Below, piece after piece: positions 8,651-17,176 of a stretch of 64,000 nucleotides of DNA (its first letter is position 1; each line of letters begins with the position of its first letter). The stretch spans positions 618,699 to 682,698 of the forward strand of contig NZ_HE610959.1 in the NCBI RefSeq assembly GCF_000285515.1, written 5' to 3'. The stretch comes from Paenibacillus senegalensis JC66 (GTDB lineage Bacteria; Bacillota; Bacilli; Paenibacillales; NBRC-103111). Under the pieces are notes generated by a model. The model was given only the letters and a program-made list of their open reading frames with translations, was not told where the DNA came from and did no database searches. Made by a program: the position numbers and the translations under genes.

Positions 8651-8670
8651 TTGACAAAGGAGCGACAAAT

Positions 8671-9891
8671 GTGGAACAAGGTAAAAAGTGGGACCTGGTC
8701 GCGGTGGCTTCCATACCCCTAATTATGACACTTAGCAATTCCATGCTAATTCCGATCCTGCCTGTTATGGAGAGGGAACTCGGCATCTCCTCGGTTCAAG
8801 CCAGTCTAATCATCACGGCGTACGCGGGTGTAGCCATAGTGTTCATCCCTATCGCCGGGTATCTATCCGATCGTTTTGGCCGAAAAAGAATCATCCTTCC
8901 CAGCCTGATCCTGGCCGCAGCGGGCGGCGCATTATCCGGCGTTGGCGCATGGTTTTTCAAGGAATCGGCTTATCCGCTTATCCTTAGTGGACGATTGTTA
9001 TCGGGGATCGGTGCGGCTGGTGCAAGCCCGATCGTTCTTCCATTAGTCGGTGATATGTTTCGTAGAGAAAAGGATGTCAGCACAGGGCTTGGCATTATTG
9101 AAACCTCCAATACGTTCGGCAAGGTGTTAAGTCCCATTTTGGGCTCTTTGCTGGCTGCCTTTGTCTGGTTTTTGCCTTTCCTGGTTATTCCCGTATTTTG
9201 TATCATTGCTATTGCAGCCGTCAGCTGGCTTGTCAAAATTCCTAAGAAAAAAGAGAAAAAACCACTGGAACTCGGCCGTTTTATTTCCAGCTTAAAATAT
9301 ACTTTCAAACGCGAAGCCGGTTGGCTCACAGCTATTTTTGTTATCGGCGGTTTCAGTATGTTTGTTATTTTCGGTTTTTTGTTTTACCTTTCCTCCGTCC
9401 TGGAAACAGCTTACCATATCGACGGAGTGGTCAAAGGAGCGCTGCTTGCTATTCCGCTAGCGGCTTTATGCCTATCTTCCTATTTAACCGGAAAAAAAAT
9501 TGGAGAGAATAAAGTCATTATGAAATGGGTAACCTTTAGCGGCATAACGTTACTGGCTGCAGCTATGTTATACTGCGGATTATTTCCCGCTATGACTATT
9601 TCCCAATTATTTTTCCTCATGTTTGTCAGCGGAATCGGCATTGGAATTGCCCTGCCCAGTTTAGATGCCCTAATTACGGAAGGGATCAGCAAGGAAAAAC
9701 GCGGAACCATTACCTCTCTTTACAGCAGTATGAGATTTATAGGCGTTGCCGCAGGACCTCCGGTTGCCTCCGTATTAATGAGCCAGCCCTCTGCCCTGTT
9801 CTATACTTTTGCCTGTGTCGCTGCTGTTGGAAGCTTATTGGCTCTGTTCGCTATTGTTCCCGGGCGCAGCAAGCTCTCTGCATTATCATAA
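8671..9891 (+). CDS. MFS efflux transporter (DHA1, 12 TM)
   Basis: 406 residues from the GTG at 8671, 8 bases after AAAGGAG (8656-8662). The frame is open to 8578, but the upstream part overlaps a terminator-like hairpin and lacks a site. About 12 hydrophobic segments. The loop 2-3 signature GYLSDRFGRKRI is the canonical major facilitator motif. The N-terminal half resembles proton-coupled drug or siderophore exporters (PILPVMERELGIS, LSGIGAAGASP). A cytoplasmic basic loop (KIPKKKEKKP) separates the two halves. The substrate cannot be predicted. A strong terminator follows at 9926-9977. Confidence 0.88.
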   Translation: MEQGKKWDLVAVASIPLIMTLSNSMLIPILPVMERELGISSVQASLIITAYAGVAIVFIPIAGYLSDRFGRKRIILPSLILAAAGGALSGVGAWFFKESAYPLILSGRLLSGIGAAGASPIVLPLVGDMFRREKDVSTGLGIIETSNTFGKVLSPILGSLLAAFVWFLPFLVIPVFCIIAIAAVSWLVKIPKKKEKKPLELGRFISSLKYTFKREAGWLTAIFVIGGFSMFVIFGFLFYLSSVLETAYHIDGVVKGALLAIPLAALCLSSYLTGKKIGENKVIMKWVTFSGITLLAAAMLYCGLFPAMTISQLFFLMFVSGIGIGIALPSLDALITEGISKEKRGTITSLYSSMRFIGVAAGPPVASVLMSQPSALFYTFACVAAVGSLLALFAIVPGRSKLSALS

Positions 9892-9925
9892 ACGAATTAA
9901 ACTCGCATTTGGTTGCCTTAAATAT

Positions 9926-9977
9926 AAAAAAACCTTTTTCCTGCATCTGACAATGCTAATACGAAAAAGGTTTTTTT
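9926..9977. terminator. Bidirectional intrinsic terminator
   Basis: AAAAAAACCTTTTTC pairs with GAAAAAGGTTTTTTT across a 22-base loop, so T-runs follow on both strands. It separates the convergent MFS and Ig-like protein genes. Confidence 0.85.
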
Positions 9978-9999
9978 CGTTTCAAATCACGTACAAGAT

Positions 10000-10503
10000 T
10001 TATTCTACAGCCTGATTTTTCACCTCAAATTCAGCATATAACGTATGCTTGGAGTCCCTTGTCTCATTGTTCACTTGTTTGACAATCCGGTAAATTCCAT
10101 CCTCCAGACCATCCAGAATAATGTCCTGCTTCCAAACTTCCCCTGGCTTCAAATAAATGGCTACCATAATAAAAAATTGCTCCTCTTTGGGCGGAACTTT
10201 TCTCCATTCCCCGTTTAGCCGCCTTTCGATTTCATAAGGATAGCCAAAGAAAAAAACATCGTTTCCCGGATTTTTAATAATCAGAGTAAGCGAATCACTG
10301 CCGGTATATTGATTCTTGTCGGTGCTCATTTCCAGCATTGGCTTCTCAGTCCCTTCAACCTCAGCTTCCTCAGACCAATTGTGTAGGGAAAACAGGCTGC
10401 GCCCTAATAACTGATTTAAGGGCATCTTGTTCGTTTCTGCTAACTCTGCCGGCGCTGGCTGGAGCACTAAAGTCCAAGCCAATGCAGCCATAACTATTAT
10501 CAT
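10000..10503 (-). CDS. Secreted immunoglobulin-like domain protein
   Basis: 167 residues from the ATG at 10503, chosen because AGGAGA lies 7 bases upstream; twelve extra codons are open further up. The start is a hydrophobic export signal (MIIVMAALAWTLVLQPAPA). Residues about 55-165 resemble the bacterial Ig-like domain found in small Bacillales proteins: STDKNQYTGSDSLTLIIKN, FFFGYPYEIERRLNGEW, LKPGEVWKQDI and GIYRIVK. It has no catalytic residues that I recognise. Probably an exported binding or structural protein of unknown role, monocistronic. Confidence 0.75.
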   Translation of the reverse strand: MIIVMAALAWTLVLQPAPAELAETNKMPLNQLLGRSLFSLHNWSEEAEVEGTEKPMLEMSTDKNQYTGSDSLTLIIKNPGNDVFFFGYPYEIERRLNGEWRKVPPKEEQFFIMVAIYLKPGEVWKQDIILDGLEDGIYRIVKQVNNETRDSKHTLYAEFEVKNQAVE

Positions 10504-10738
10504 AAGCTCGTCTCCTGATTTTAAATTCCTTTTGACCACACATCCACTTGGTACTATTTTTCCATTGTTTCTGCAGAATAATAACTATAAAAATAACAAA
10601 ACCTATATTTCCCTTTCCTATTCATGTAGAGCGCAACAAATGGGTTGTTATTCGCGTATAACATTTGGAAGACATTGGACAAGCTTTAATGGTCTGCCCT
10701 ATTGTTAATTTTCGCACAGAAAGAGGTTACAGAAGGCT

Positions 10739-11695
10739 TTGAAACGTATCCGCAACATAAGCATATTTATTCTTTTCAGTTTATTGACACTTACTATTTA
10801 TCAAGGAAACAGTTACGGTTATCAGCCTGCTGTCACATGGGCCGAGGCTGATCGTGCACTCCTTTCGGGGCAGATGGGTTTTAACCGGATGCAGGTTAGC
10901 CAGCTCAGACACGTTACCGGCACCGCCCCCACTCCACCGGAGGCGCAAACCGATATTACTTATATCGCTCATCGCGGCTATTCCGCGGCAGCACCGGAAA
11001 ATACGATTCCGGCCATTGTCAAGGCTTTTCAGCACGGAGCCCATGGAGTGGAGATTGATGTGCAAATGACTGGCGACGGCTATGCTATCGTCTTTCATGA
11101 TCATACACTCAAGCGCACTACTAATGGAAGTGGCTTCGTAAGGTTCAAAAAACTGAATGATTTGAAAGCACTGGATGCCGGCTCTTGGTTTCGTAATGGG
11201 GATTATACCGGAACGGCTATACCTACCTTTGGCGAGGCATTAGATGCTATGCTTCCTTACCGCAACCCGATTGTGTATACCGAAATTAAAGATTATCGCA
11301 ATCCCCAGGATATTCAAGCCATTGTAGAATCCGCCAAAAAGAAGGGCTGGGAGAAAAGAATGGTTTTCTCTTCCTTCTCGGGAAAAGACCTTAAACTGGT
11401 AAGAGAGCACACAACGGAAGCACTCATTGGCTTTATTTGCGACTCCTCCAAAAGCTGCAATAAAGCGTTAAATTCTGCAGCAGAGGATGGTCATGCGATG
11501 ATCCACGCAAGCTTTATGGTATTATTGGAGGAACCCAGAATTGTGGAGCTGGCTCTGCAGCGGGGAGTGGGGATTGCCGCCTGGACTGTTAATTCTCCCG
11601 AAACCCGGGATCGTTTGGTTGCTTTGGGTGTTACTACCTTCATTACGGATCAACCGGAATGGCTGTCCAAGGTGGAGGTACAGCCATCCTTTTAA
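10739..11695 (+). CDS. Secreted glycerophosphodiester phosphodiesterase
   Basis: 318 residues from TTG at 10739; AAGAGG lies 11-12 bases upstream, so the start is acceptable rather than strong. Residues 1-27 are a signal peptide (FILFSLLTLTIYQGNSYG). The GDPD TIM barrel begins at IAHRGYS (His78, Arg79), with ENT, the metal ligands in GVEIDVQ (Glu105, Asp107) and FHDHTL (His120), then TEIKDYRN. It would hydrolyse glycerophosphodiesters, and like Bacillus GlpQ may release glycerol-3-phosphate from wall teichoic acid or deacylated lipids outside the cell. Followed by a textbook terminator. Confidence 0.92.
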   Translation: MKRIRNISIFILFSLLTLTIYQGNSYGYQPAVTWAEADRALLSGQMGFNRMQVSQLRHVTGTAPTPPEAQTDITYIAHRGYSAAAPENTIPAIVKAFQHGAHGVEIDVQMTGDGYAIVFHDHTLKRTTNGSGFVRFKKLNDLKALDAGSWFRNGDYTGTAIPTFGEALDAMLPYRNPIVYTEIKDYRNPQDIQAIVESAKKKGWEKRMVFSSFSGKDLKLVREHTTEALIGFICDSSKSCNKALNSAAEDGHAMIHASFMVLLEEPRIVELALQRGVGIAAWTVNSPETRDRLVALGVTTFITDQPEWLSKVEVQPSF

Positions 11696-11757
11696 ACAAG
11701 GCTCTGGGCAAGCTGTTATGAGCTTGTTCAGGAGAAATCAGCTTATTAGTGAACATG

Positions 11758-11785
11758 CCCCCGCGACATTCGCGGGGGTTTTTTA
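11758..11785 (+). terminator. Intrinsic terminator of GDPD gene
   Basis: CCCCGCG-ACATT-CGCGGGG followed by six T residues. Confidence 0.9.
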
Positions 11786-11867
11786 TGGAATCAAGGCTAA
11801 TGTACAATCACTCTAGACATCTTGCCCGTATACTGTACCAGAAAAACGGAAGGAGTTGATATTCAAA

Positions 11868-12095
11868 ATGTCCTGTAATCCTTATTGTCCAAAAGTGTCT
11901 CCTGTAGTTACTTCACCTACTGTTGTGTATAGAGATTTTTATCACCCGCAAGTGGTGCCAGTTGTCCATCCCGTTGAAATCGTTAATCGGCACCATTGTG
12001 TCCCCGTGCCTCAGCATGTTTACACTTACAGCTGCCGTGATGAAATGGGCGGTATGGTATCTCCCTCCAGCATGAAAGGCCGTCCTCGCCGTTAA
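11868..12095 (+). CDS. CotD-like spore coat protein
   Basis: 75 residues. The sequence is rich in Pro, Val, His, Tyr and Cys: MSCNPYCPKVSPVV, then VVPVVHPVEIVNRHHC and HVYTYSC. The HP-x-(4)-NRHH pattern and the short Cys/His-rich layout match the CotD inner spore coat family. AAGGAG at 11850-11855 lies 12 bases before this ATG; a TTG at 11856 is too close to it. Expression would be expected in the mother cell late in sporulation, but I could not identify a confident SigK promoter. Confidence 0.75.
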   Translation: MSCNPYCPKVSPVVTSPTVVYRDFYHPQVVPVVHPVEIVNRHHCVPVPQHVYTYSCRDEMGGMVSPSSMKGRPRR

Positions 12096-12159
12096 TCAAT
12101 CAATTTAATCTCAGCACGGCTGGCTCCTATAACGGGGCTGTCCAGAAAGTCCCCAAAAT

Positions 12160-12204
12160 AAAAAGTTGGGCGGAAAAACATAATGTTTTCCGTCCAACTT
12201 TTTT
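12160..12204. repeat. Dispersed terminator-like hairpin, second copy
   Basis: AAAAAGTTGGGCGGAAAAAC pairs with GTTTTCCGTCCAACTTTTTT. It is the inverted near-copy of the hairpin at 655-707, including the flank GTCCCCAAAAT. It may end the CotD-like transcript. Confidence 0.7.
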
Positions 12205-12295
12205 AAATTCAATGAAAATGGGGCGTCCAGCGGTCAGTCAACGCTGATTTTCTTGACAGCCCCAATTCGCCTCGCGATCCGCTATAGCGGCGATT

Positions 12296-12632
12296 GTATG
12301 CGATTTTTCTGTGAAAATAAAACGCCTCGCCCCGCATGATGAGCAATCTTGAGTTAATCGATCTTAATTACATAACTTGTTACGAAATTTCATCTGAAAC
12401 ACTGGCTGCAGCTCCTTAATAGCTTAAAGCCCTGCATTTATACGATTCGTCATACAAATCTCGGGCATTCGTACCTTAATCCCCTGAATTTGTACGATGT
12501 TTCATACAAATCTTGGGTAATCGCACCTCAATCCCCTGAATTTGTACGATGTTTCATTCAAACCTCCGGTAATCGCACTTCAACCGCATGAATTTGTACG
12601 ACATTTCGTACAAACGCAGGCAACAAGCCCGA
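12296..12632 (-). repeat. Dispersed palindrome-array element, copy 2 (inverted)
   Basis: Four palindromes start at 12437, 12489, 12541 and 12593, exactly 52 bases apart. Read on the minus strand, the element begins GGCTTGTTGCCTGCG and ends in the conserved tail with CTGCAGCCAGTGTTTCAGA, AAGTTATGTAATTAA and GATTGCTCATCATG, matching copy 3 almost throughout. The third palindrome is damaged (CATTCAAA for CATACAAA). Confidence 0.9.
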
Positions 12633-12730
12633 ACAGCCGGCGAACCCCGCCAACCTTGGCTATTTTCATGCTGGAGTTCTGCCTGAGAATTCAATGGCAT
12701 GACGGTTTTCGCATACACTTTCGCATATAA

Positions 12731-12834
12731 TTCGCCTCGAGGCCCGCAGCTACGGCGAATGTATGCGGTTTTCCACATACAATTCGCCTCGAGGCCCGCA
12801 GCTGCAGCGAATGTACGCGGTTTTCCGCATACAT
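12731..12834 (+). repeat. 52-bp tandem repeat, two copies
   Basis: The unit TTCGCCTCGAGGCCCGCAGC continues through GGCGAATGTATGCGG to CATACAA and is repeated at 12731 and 12783 with a few changes. Each unit contains an inverted pair (TTCGCC / GGCGAA). A more degenerate relative lies near 12265. Confidence 0.85.
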
Positions 12835-13016
12835 TTCATTTTCAAGCACACCGAAATTAAAAATCCAACAATGTTGATATTACAGCATTCTTCGGATTTG
12901 CTTTTTAGTTATCGGCCTGAACTGCCACTTTTCGGATAGCCCCGATTTTCCATTTTATCCTGTAATGAGATTGACAGGAAAGGCGCAAACTACAAATCAA
13001 CAGGAGGTGATAAACA

Positions 13017-13397
13017 ATGAAGAAGTGGACCCTCTCTTGCCTGGCCGCAATTGCTTTGGTTATGTTCTCTTTTACAGCCAATGCACAACAACCAGCAGCC
13101 AGCCCAACTGTTCAAAACGGGAATAATGCTACCCTTCAAAGTCCAGCTGTTCATGATAACCGCGGAACTATGATGAATGACAATCTTAGAACCAACAACA
13201 TGAACCAAGTGACTCCTAATGCGGGCAACAACCGCAATGATGGAAGAGCGACAACGGCTGGCCGCGCCGACACAGGTTTCAATTACCGGGCTAACGCGGC
13301 AAATAACAATGATAACTGGAGCTGGTTAGGGCTGCTTGGATTAGTCGGATTGGCCGGACTTATGGGCCGTAACCGCAATTCCGAGCCGGAAAAATAA
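13017..13397 (+). CDS. WGxxGxxG-like small exported protein
   Basis: 126 residues. A signal peptide (MKKWTLSCLAAIALVMFSFTANA) is followed by an Asn/Gln/Thr-rich, apparently unstructured middle and a C-terminal hydrophobic stretch WLGLLGLVGLAGLMGRNRN. This Trp-Gly-glycine-spaced segment followed by basic residues matches the WGxxGxxG proteins of Bacillales and cyanobacteria, with one Ser-Trp variation. The C-terminus is likely a membrane anchor; function is unknown. The ribosome site AGGAGGTGA at 13002-13010 is a perfect complement to 16S rRNA, suggesting strong translation. Confidence 0.75.
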   Translation: MKKWTLSCLAAIALVMFSFTANAQQPAASPTVQNGNNATLQSPAVHDNRGTMMNDNLRTNNMNQVTPNAGNNRNDGRATTAGRADTGFNYRANAANNNDNWSWLGLLGLVGLAGLMGRNRNSEPEK

Positions 13398-13456
13398 GGC
13401 TTGTCAGCAAGTCCTTACTTAGCACTTTATCATGGATTTTTGCTTGGAGAACGCGT

Positions 13457-13506
13457 AAGGGGCTGTCCAAATTGTCAGTGACAAACTGACGACTGGACAG
13501 CCCCTT
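13457..13506. terminator. Long hairpin between convergent genes
   Basis: AAGGGGCTGTCC pairs with GGACAGCCCCTT, and inside it GTCAGT-GACAAACTGAC forms a second stem. It lies between the convergent WGxxGxxG-like and fructokinase genes. GGGGCTGTCC also starts other intergenic hairpins here (near 12133), so it may be a dispersed element used as a terminator. Confidence 0.65.
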
Positions 13507-13545
13507 GTTTCCAGATTAAATGGTAATGTGGATAACGGCTGCGGA

Positions 13546-14436
13546 TTAATTAGATTGTAAAAGGGTTTGCTGAGCCAAAGCCAGAGCCCCGCATAAGCCT
13601 GCGTTATCACCTAGACCGGGAGGTACTATATAATGCTCCGGGCTCTTCAGAATGGCCTCATGCCGAACATAACCATTAAGAAGCTGCTGCAGCTGCTTGT
13701 GAATTAACGGAAACAGCTGCTCCTGCTTCATTACTCCTCCGCCTAAAATAATTTTTTGCGGAGACAGGATTAGAATAATAGCAGCCAGCGACTGGGCCAA
13801 ATAATAGGCCTCGATATCCCAGGCTATTGAATCCTTCGGCAATTCATTTGCCGGCTTGCCCCATCTTTGCTGCAAAGCCGGGCCGGAGGCCAGCCCTTCC
13901 AGGCAATCACCGTGAAACGGGCAAAGACCCGCAAAGCTATCCTGCGGATGCCGGCGAACAAGCATATGACCCATTTCCGGATGAGACAGACCGTGCAGCA
14001 ATTCACCGGCAATGACAGCCCCTCCGCCGAATCCGGTTCCGATTGTAATGTATACACAGCTGTCTGTTCCTTGAGCCGCACCGAAAGTCCATTCGCCTAA
14101 TGCTGCTACATTAACGTCTGTGTCAAATCCGATCGGCACCTGAAAGCTTTGTTTAAGTCTGCCAAGAAAATTGTAATCCCCCCATTGCTGTTTGGGAGTA
14201 CTGGTTATATAACCGTAAGTAGGGCTATTTTTAACGGGGTCTATCGGGCCAAAAGAGCCAACCCCCAGAGCTTGTATTTCATGCTTGGCAAAATAAGCCT
14301 CTACCTGTTGGATCGTTTCTTCAGGGGTCGTGGTGGGAAACTGCGTACGATCCAGCACCTTTCCATCAGCTGTACCGACTCCGCATACAAATTTGGTACC
14401 GCCGGCTTCAACAGCACCGAGTAATGTCGTCGTCAT
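13546..14436 (-). CDS. ROK-family fructokinase
   Basis: 296 residues. N-terminal ATP-binding GAVEAGGTKFVCGVG, the sugar/phosphate segments SFGPIDP and FDTDVNVAALGE, and TIGTGFGGGAV are the hallmarks of ROK sugar kinases. A zinc site is indicated by HPEMGH followed by CPFHGDCLEGLASGPA. The motif order and length fit Bacillus-type fructokinase (GmuE/ScrK group), which makes fructose-6-phosphate from fructose and ATP. The start has AAGGAGC upstream. No sugar transporter is beside it, so it probably acts on fructose released from several routes. Confidence 0.9.
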   Translation of the reverse strand: MTTTLLGAVEAGGTKFVCGVGTADGKVLDRTQFPTTTPEETIQQVEAYFAKHEIQALGVGSFGPIDPVKNSPTYGYITSTPKQQWGDYNFLGRLKQSFQVPIGFDTDVNVAALGEWTFGAAQGTDSCVYITIGTGFGGGAVIAGELLHGLSHPEMGHMLVRRHPQDSFAGLCPFHGDCLEGLASGPALQQRWGKPANELPKDSIAWDIEAYYLAQSLAAIILILSPQKIILGGGVMKQEQLFPLIHKQLQQLLNGYVRHEAILKSPEHYIVPPGLGDNAGLCGALALAQQTLLQSN

Positions 14437-14616
14437 GTGTCCTGCTCCTTCCTAATCTCCTGCTTGAACATTTAAAGAATCATCCTCTTACTATATACCT
14501 GACCGCAGAGCAGAGACAAGCAATAAAAACCGGAATGGTTGTTAATTTAACGGGTAACTAACCGGCGATCATGCAGCAAGCTCCGTGTCTGCAGCTGAGC
14601 ATATGGGCCACAGAAG

Positions 14617-15447
14617 CTATTGTCCCGTTACCGTTACCTGGTTGCTTTCTGCATGAATCCATTGAAGCAGTTCAATTAAATCTTGAAGTCTGGATGAAGA
14701 ATGGGAATAAAAACGCTGAGGCTCTTTGTTTTTTATTGCAGCTGCTTCCCTAATCAAACCATGCCAAGCCTTAGGCGCAACCTTCAGCCCATATTCAGCG
14801 GCCCCTAATTTACTCGTAACGGCTCCTTCTCTCAAAGTATAGTACTGCCTTAGCATTCCCAGCACACACCATTCCACCGTTTCGTCCAGCTCGCGCTCGT
14901 CCAGCGCTGCTGCCAAATGACGGCTCGCTTCCTGCTGCTTCGCCTGCAAGCGGTGAATCCAGTTAACCCAATAGGTGTTCATATTGGATAATACATAACC
15001 GCTTAATTTCTCCTTAGAGATATCGTATTGAAGAGGAACCGCTTGACCGTATACGCACACACCGTAGTGAAGAAGCAGCCACCAGGTTACCGGATTTATA
15101 TCCGCACCACGCCCGTCCCCATGCAGCTGTTTGTTGTAATACGTAGGGAACCGAGAAATCTCATGATCGGATTTACCTAAATCTTCTTCGGACAGATACG
15201 CTCCCATGATCGTAAACCCGGGAATTTGCCGTTCAACCTCTTCGTGCGCCTCGCGAATCGCCTGATAATCAGCCTCTGATGCTGATTGCTTCAAAACGAC
15301 GATAAAATCTATATCGCTTTTGCCCGGCACATAAGCATCAAGGACAGTGGAGCCGTACAAATAGATGGCGATCAGCTGGCTGTCCAGCTTTTTATATAAT
15401 TCATCTCCCAGCCTCTTCATAATTTTGGTTACGTCCGCAGGTATCAA
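14617..15447 (-). CDS. Nucleotidyltransferase, aminoglycoside adenylyltransferase-like
   Basis: 276 residues from TTG at 15447, 7 bases after GGGAGG. The polymerase-beta-type nucleotidyltransferase core is clear: YLYGSTVLDAYVPGKSDIDF with Gly32-Ser33 and the metal-binding Asp45/Asp47. The C-terminal half is helical and includes TVEWCVLGMLRQYYTLREGAVTSK, as in the ANT(3'')/ANT(9) C-terminal domain. It could adenylylate streptomycin- or spectinomycin-like drugs, but chromosomal homologues in soil Bacillales often have unknown substrates, so resistance should not be assumed. Monocistronic. Confidence 0.78.
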   Translation of the reverse strand: MIPADVTKIMKRLGDELYKKLDSQLIAIYLYGSTVLDAYVPGKSDIDFIVVLKQSASEADYQAIREAHEEVERQIPGFTIMGAYLSEEDLGKSDHEISRFPTYYNKQLHGDGRGADINPVTWWLLLHYGVCVYGQAVPLQYDISKEKLSGYVLSNMNTYWVNWIHRLQAKQQEASRHLAAALDERELDETVEWCVLGMLRQYYTLREGAVTSKLGAAEYGLKVAPKAWHGLIREAAAIKNKEPQRFYSHSSSRLQDLIELLQWIHAESNQVTVTGQ

Positions 15448-15520
15448 GTTGATCCCTCCCTTACCCCTAGTCTCAGATCTCTAACAACCTGTTTATCCAT
15501 TGGGAACCGAATACAGAAAA

Positions 15521-15552
15521 GGAGGTTACCTTCGTCGTCAAAGGCAGCCTCC
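15521..15552 (-). terminator. Hairpin downstream of propeller lipoprotein gene
   Basis: On the minus strand GGAGGCTGCCTT pairs with AAGGTAACCTCC, followed by TTTTC. It lies about 190 bases past the end of the lipoprotein gene. The nearer bases show no better candidate. Confidence 0.45.
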
Positions 15553-15745
15553 ATTCACGTTTTGGATTAAGGGATGTCTCCATTTGCAGTAGCTGCAAAC
15601 AGAATTCCTCTGCCGGCAAGTTCTAGTCATACAGATGAACCGATATCTCCTCCAAACCCCTATGGACAGGTCCGCATGAATGGCTCCCGCATACTTCTAA
15701 TAATGTTAGTATACTATGGCTTGAAATCGATCTCAACGTATCTGA

Positions 15746-17014
15746 CTAATCCGTTATGGCGAGGATTTCCCAAGAGCTTCCCCCATCTTCGGTTCGAAAT
15801 AGCCCGGAATCTCCTCCTCCGCCCTGCCCCAATAACAGCCAGCCTCTATCATCAGCAGCCATCTGCAGCCTTACCGGCACCTCGTATTGATCCAGCAGCC
15901 CGCTCAGTCCCGAAGCGGGAATAGCTGTCCAGCTCAGCCCGCCATTATTTGTTTTATGCAATACGTCATCTTTTACACCCCAGCCCGTATCCTTGTCCAA
16001 AAAAATTAAAGAATGATCAAAGCCGGCTGGTACAAATGTCCAGGTTTCCCCGTTATCCGTGGAACGGAAAAAATCATAAAGAACCTGCATGCCATCCGTC
16101 CTTCGCGTTCTAATCCAGCCGTCCGTACGATCCATTCCGGATGCAAAAACGGGGCCCTGATCAATGGTGATGTCCGTCTGCGGAAGCTCTTCGGGAAACT
16201 CCAGCAGAGCCGCGCTCCAGGTCACGCCTCCATCCAGGCTCCGGTAAAGCTGGGGGATAGGAGCCGGGCCGGTTACGCTCAACCACCCGGTCTGCCTATC
16301 TTGAAAAAACATATCGACAACATGACCATGAAGCGGCAGCTCTGCAGGAATTCTTCCCACTGCATCCCCTTCATACGGGGATAACGAAATCAGTTCCCAA
16401 TCTATTCCCCCATTCTCCGTTTTGTGCAGCAGCTTGCCAGACTTGCCCATTGCAACGTCATAAACCGAAATCAGCCAGCCAATTTCCGGTGTAACAAAGG
16501 AAAGAGCGGCAGGATACCCGGAGCTTGCAAGCTCTGTATGTCCCCACGTATCCCCGCCGTCTTTGGTGTACCAGATATGAATCTGCTGCGCCTCCGTGCT
16601 AATGGCCGCCCATCCATGCCGGGAGTCCAGAAATTGCATGCTGGGCAGCCCCACCCCTCTAGCCTTGGGCGCAGGAGTAATGGAAAGCCAATTTTCACCG
16701 CCATCCTCTGTACGGTAAACAGACAGTCCTTCATTCGCATCACTCCAGGCGAACCCCGTCCGATCATCCAGCATTTGGAAATCCACGACCCGCGCTGGCG
16801 ATAATGTCTCAACTTGCGGGATACCCGCATCTGGCGAAGGTGAGGTGATGGTGAATACAGGTATGTCTTGCTGGGGAGCCGGGCTATAAACATCTGCAAC
16901 GGGAGTGGTCGCGTTCACCTCTGACCCTAAAGAAAAACCGCTGTCCTGACATGCAGTTAAAAGAAATGCGGACAAAACGGCTGCAGCTGCTTTTTGAATT
17001 GTACGTTGGTTCAT
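15746..17014 (-). CDS. Ycf48-like beta-propeller lipoprotein
   Basis: 422 residues from the ATG at 17014; a GTG four codons earlier overlaps the AGGAG ribosome site. A lipoprotein signal ends at LLTAC. The mature part has repeated BNR/Ycf48 blades: YRTEDGGENWLSI, WYTKDGGDTWGH, HKTENGGIDWELI, YRSLDGGVTWSAA, FRSTDNGETWTFV, HKTNNGGLSWTAI and FRTEDGGSSWEIL, so about seven blades anchored outside the membrane. In photosynthetic organisms this fold helps photosystem II assembly; here the role is unknown, perhaps protein binding at the surface. Monocistronic. Confidence 0.82.
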   Translation of the reverse strand: MNQRTIQKAAAAVLSAFLLTACQDSGFSLGSEVNATTPVADVYSPAPQQDIPVFTITSPSPDAGIPQVETLSPARVVDFQMLDDRTGFAWSDANEGLSVYRTEDGGENWLSITPAPKARGVGLPSMQFLDSRHGWAAISTEAQQIHIWYTKDGGDTWGHTELASSGYPAALSFVTPEIGWLISVYDVAMGKSGKLLHKTENGGIDWELISLSPYEGDAVGRIPAELPLHGHVVDMFFQDRQTGWLSVTGPAPIPQLYRSLDGGVTWSAALLEFPEELPQTDITIDQGPVFASGMDRTDGWIRTRRTDGMQVLYDFFRSTDNGETWTFVPAGFDHSLIFLDKDTGWGVKDDVLHKTNNGGLSWTAIPASGLSGLLDQYEVPVRLQMAADDRGWLLLGQGGGGDSGLFRTEDGGSSWEILAITD

Positions 17015-17176
17015 AGCGACTTCCACTCCTATCCGCTTGGCAGCGTATCTCTTTGTAGTATATCTCTCTATTTAACACCATTTAGCAGATAAGAAGCTAG
17101 AAGCATCCTATTTTTTTCAAGATTCCGTATGAAAAACATGCAGTAATCCTCGTAGTCTTAATGATAGGGAAAACGA

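Larger units (their letters stand above)
12096..13016. other. Gene-free repeat region
   Basis: About 920 bases between the CotD-like and WGxxGxxG-like genes. It holds a hairpin of the 655-707 family (12160-12204), a degenerate copy of the 52-bp GCATACA repeat near 12265-12320, the inverted second palindrome-array element and a two-copy 52-bp tandem repeat. Small open frames (12542-12730 on +, 12554-12778 on -) consist of repeat sequence and are not genes. Confidence 0.7.

Noticed and set aside
8445-8654. 69-codon open frame in the MFS leader as a leader peptide
   Set aside because: It is long, without a good ribosome site, and extends through the hairpin; I could not support it as a translated leader.
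12542-12778. Short open frames in the repeat region
   Set aside because: They lie entirely in the palindrome-array and 52-bp repeats.
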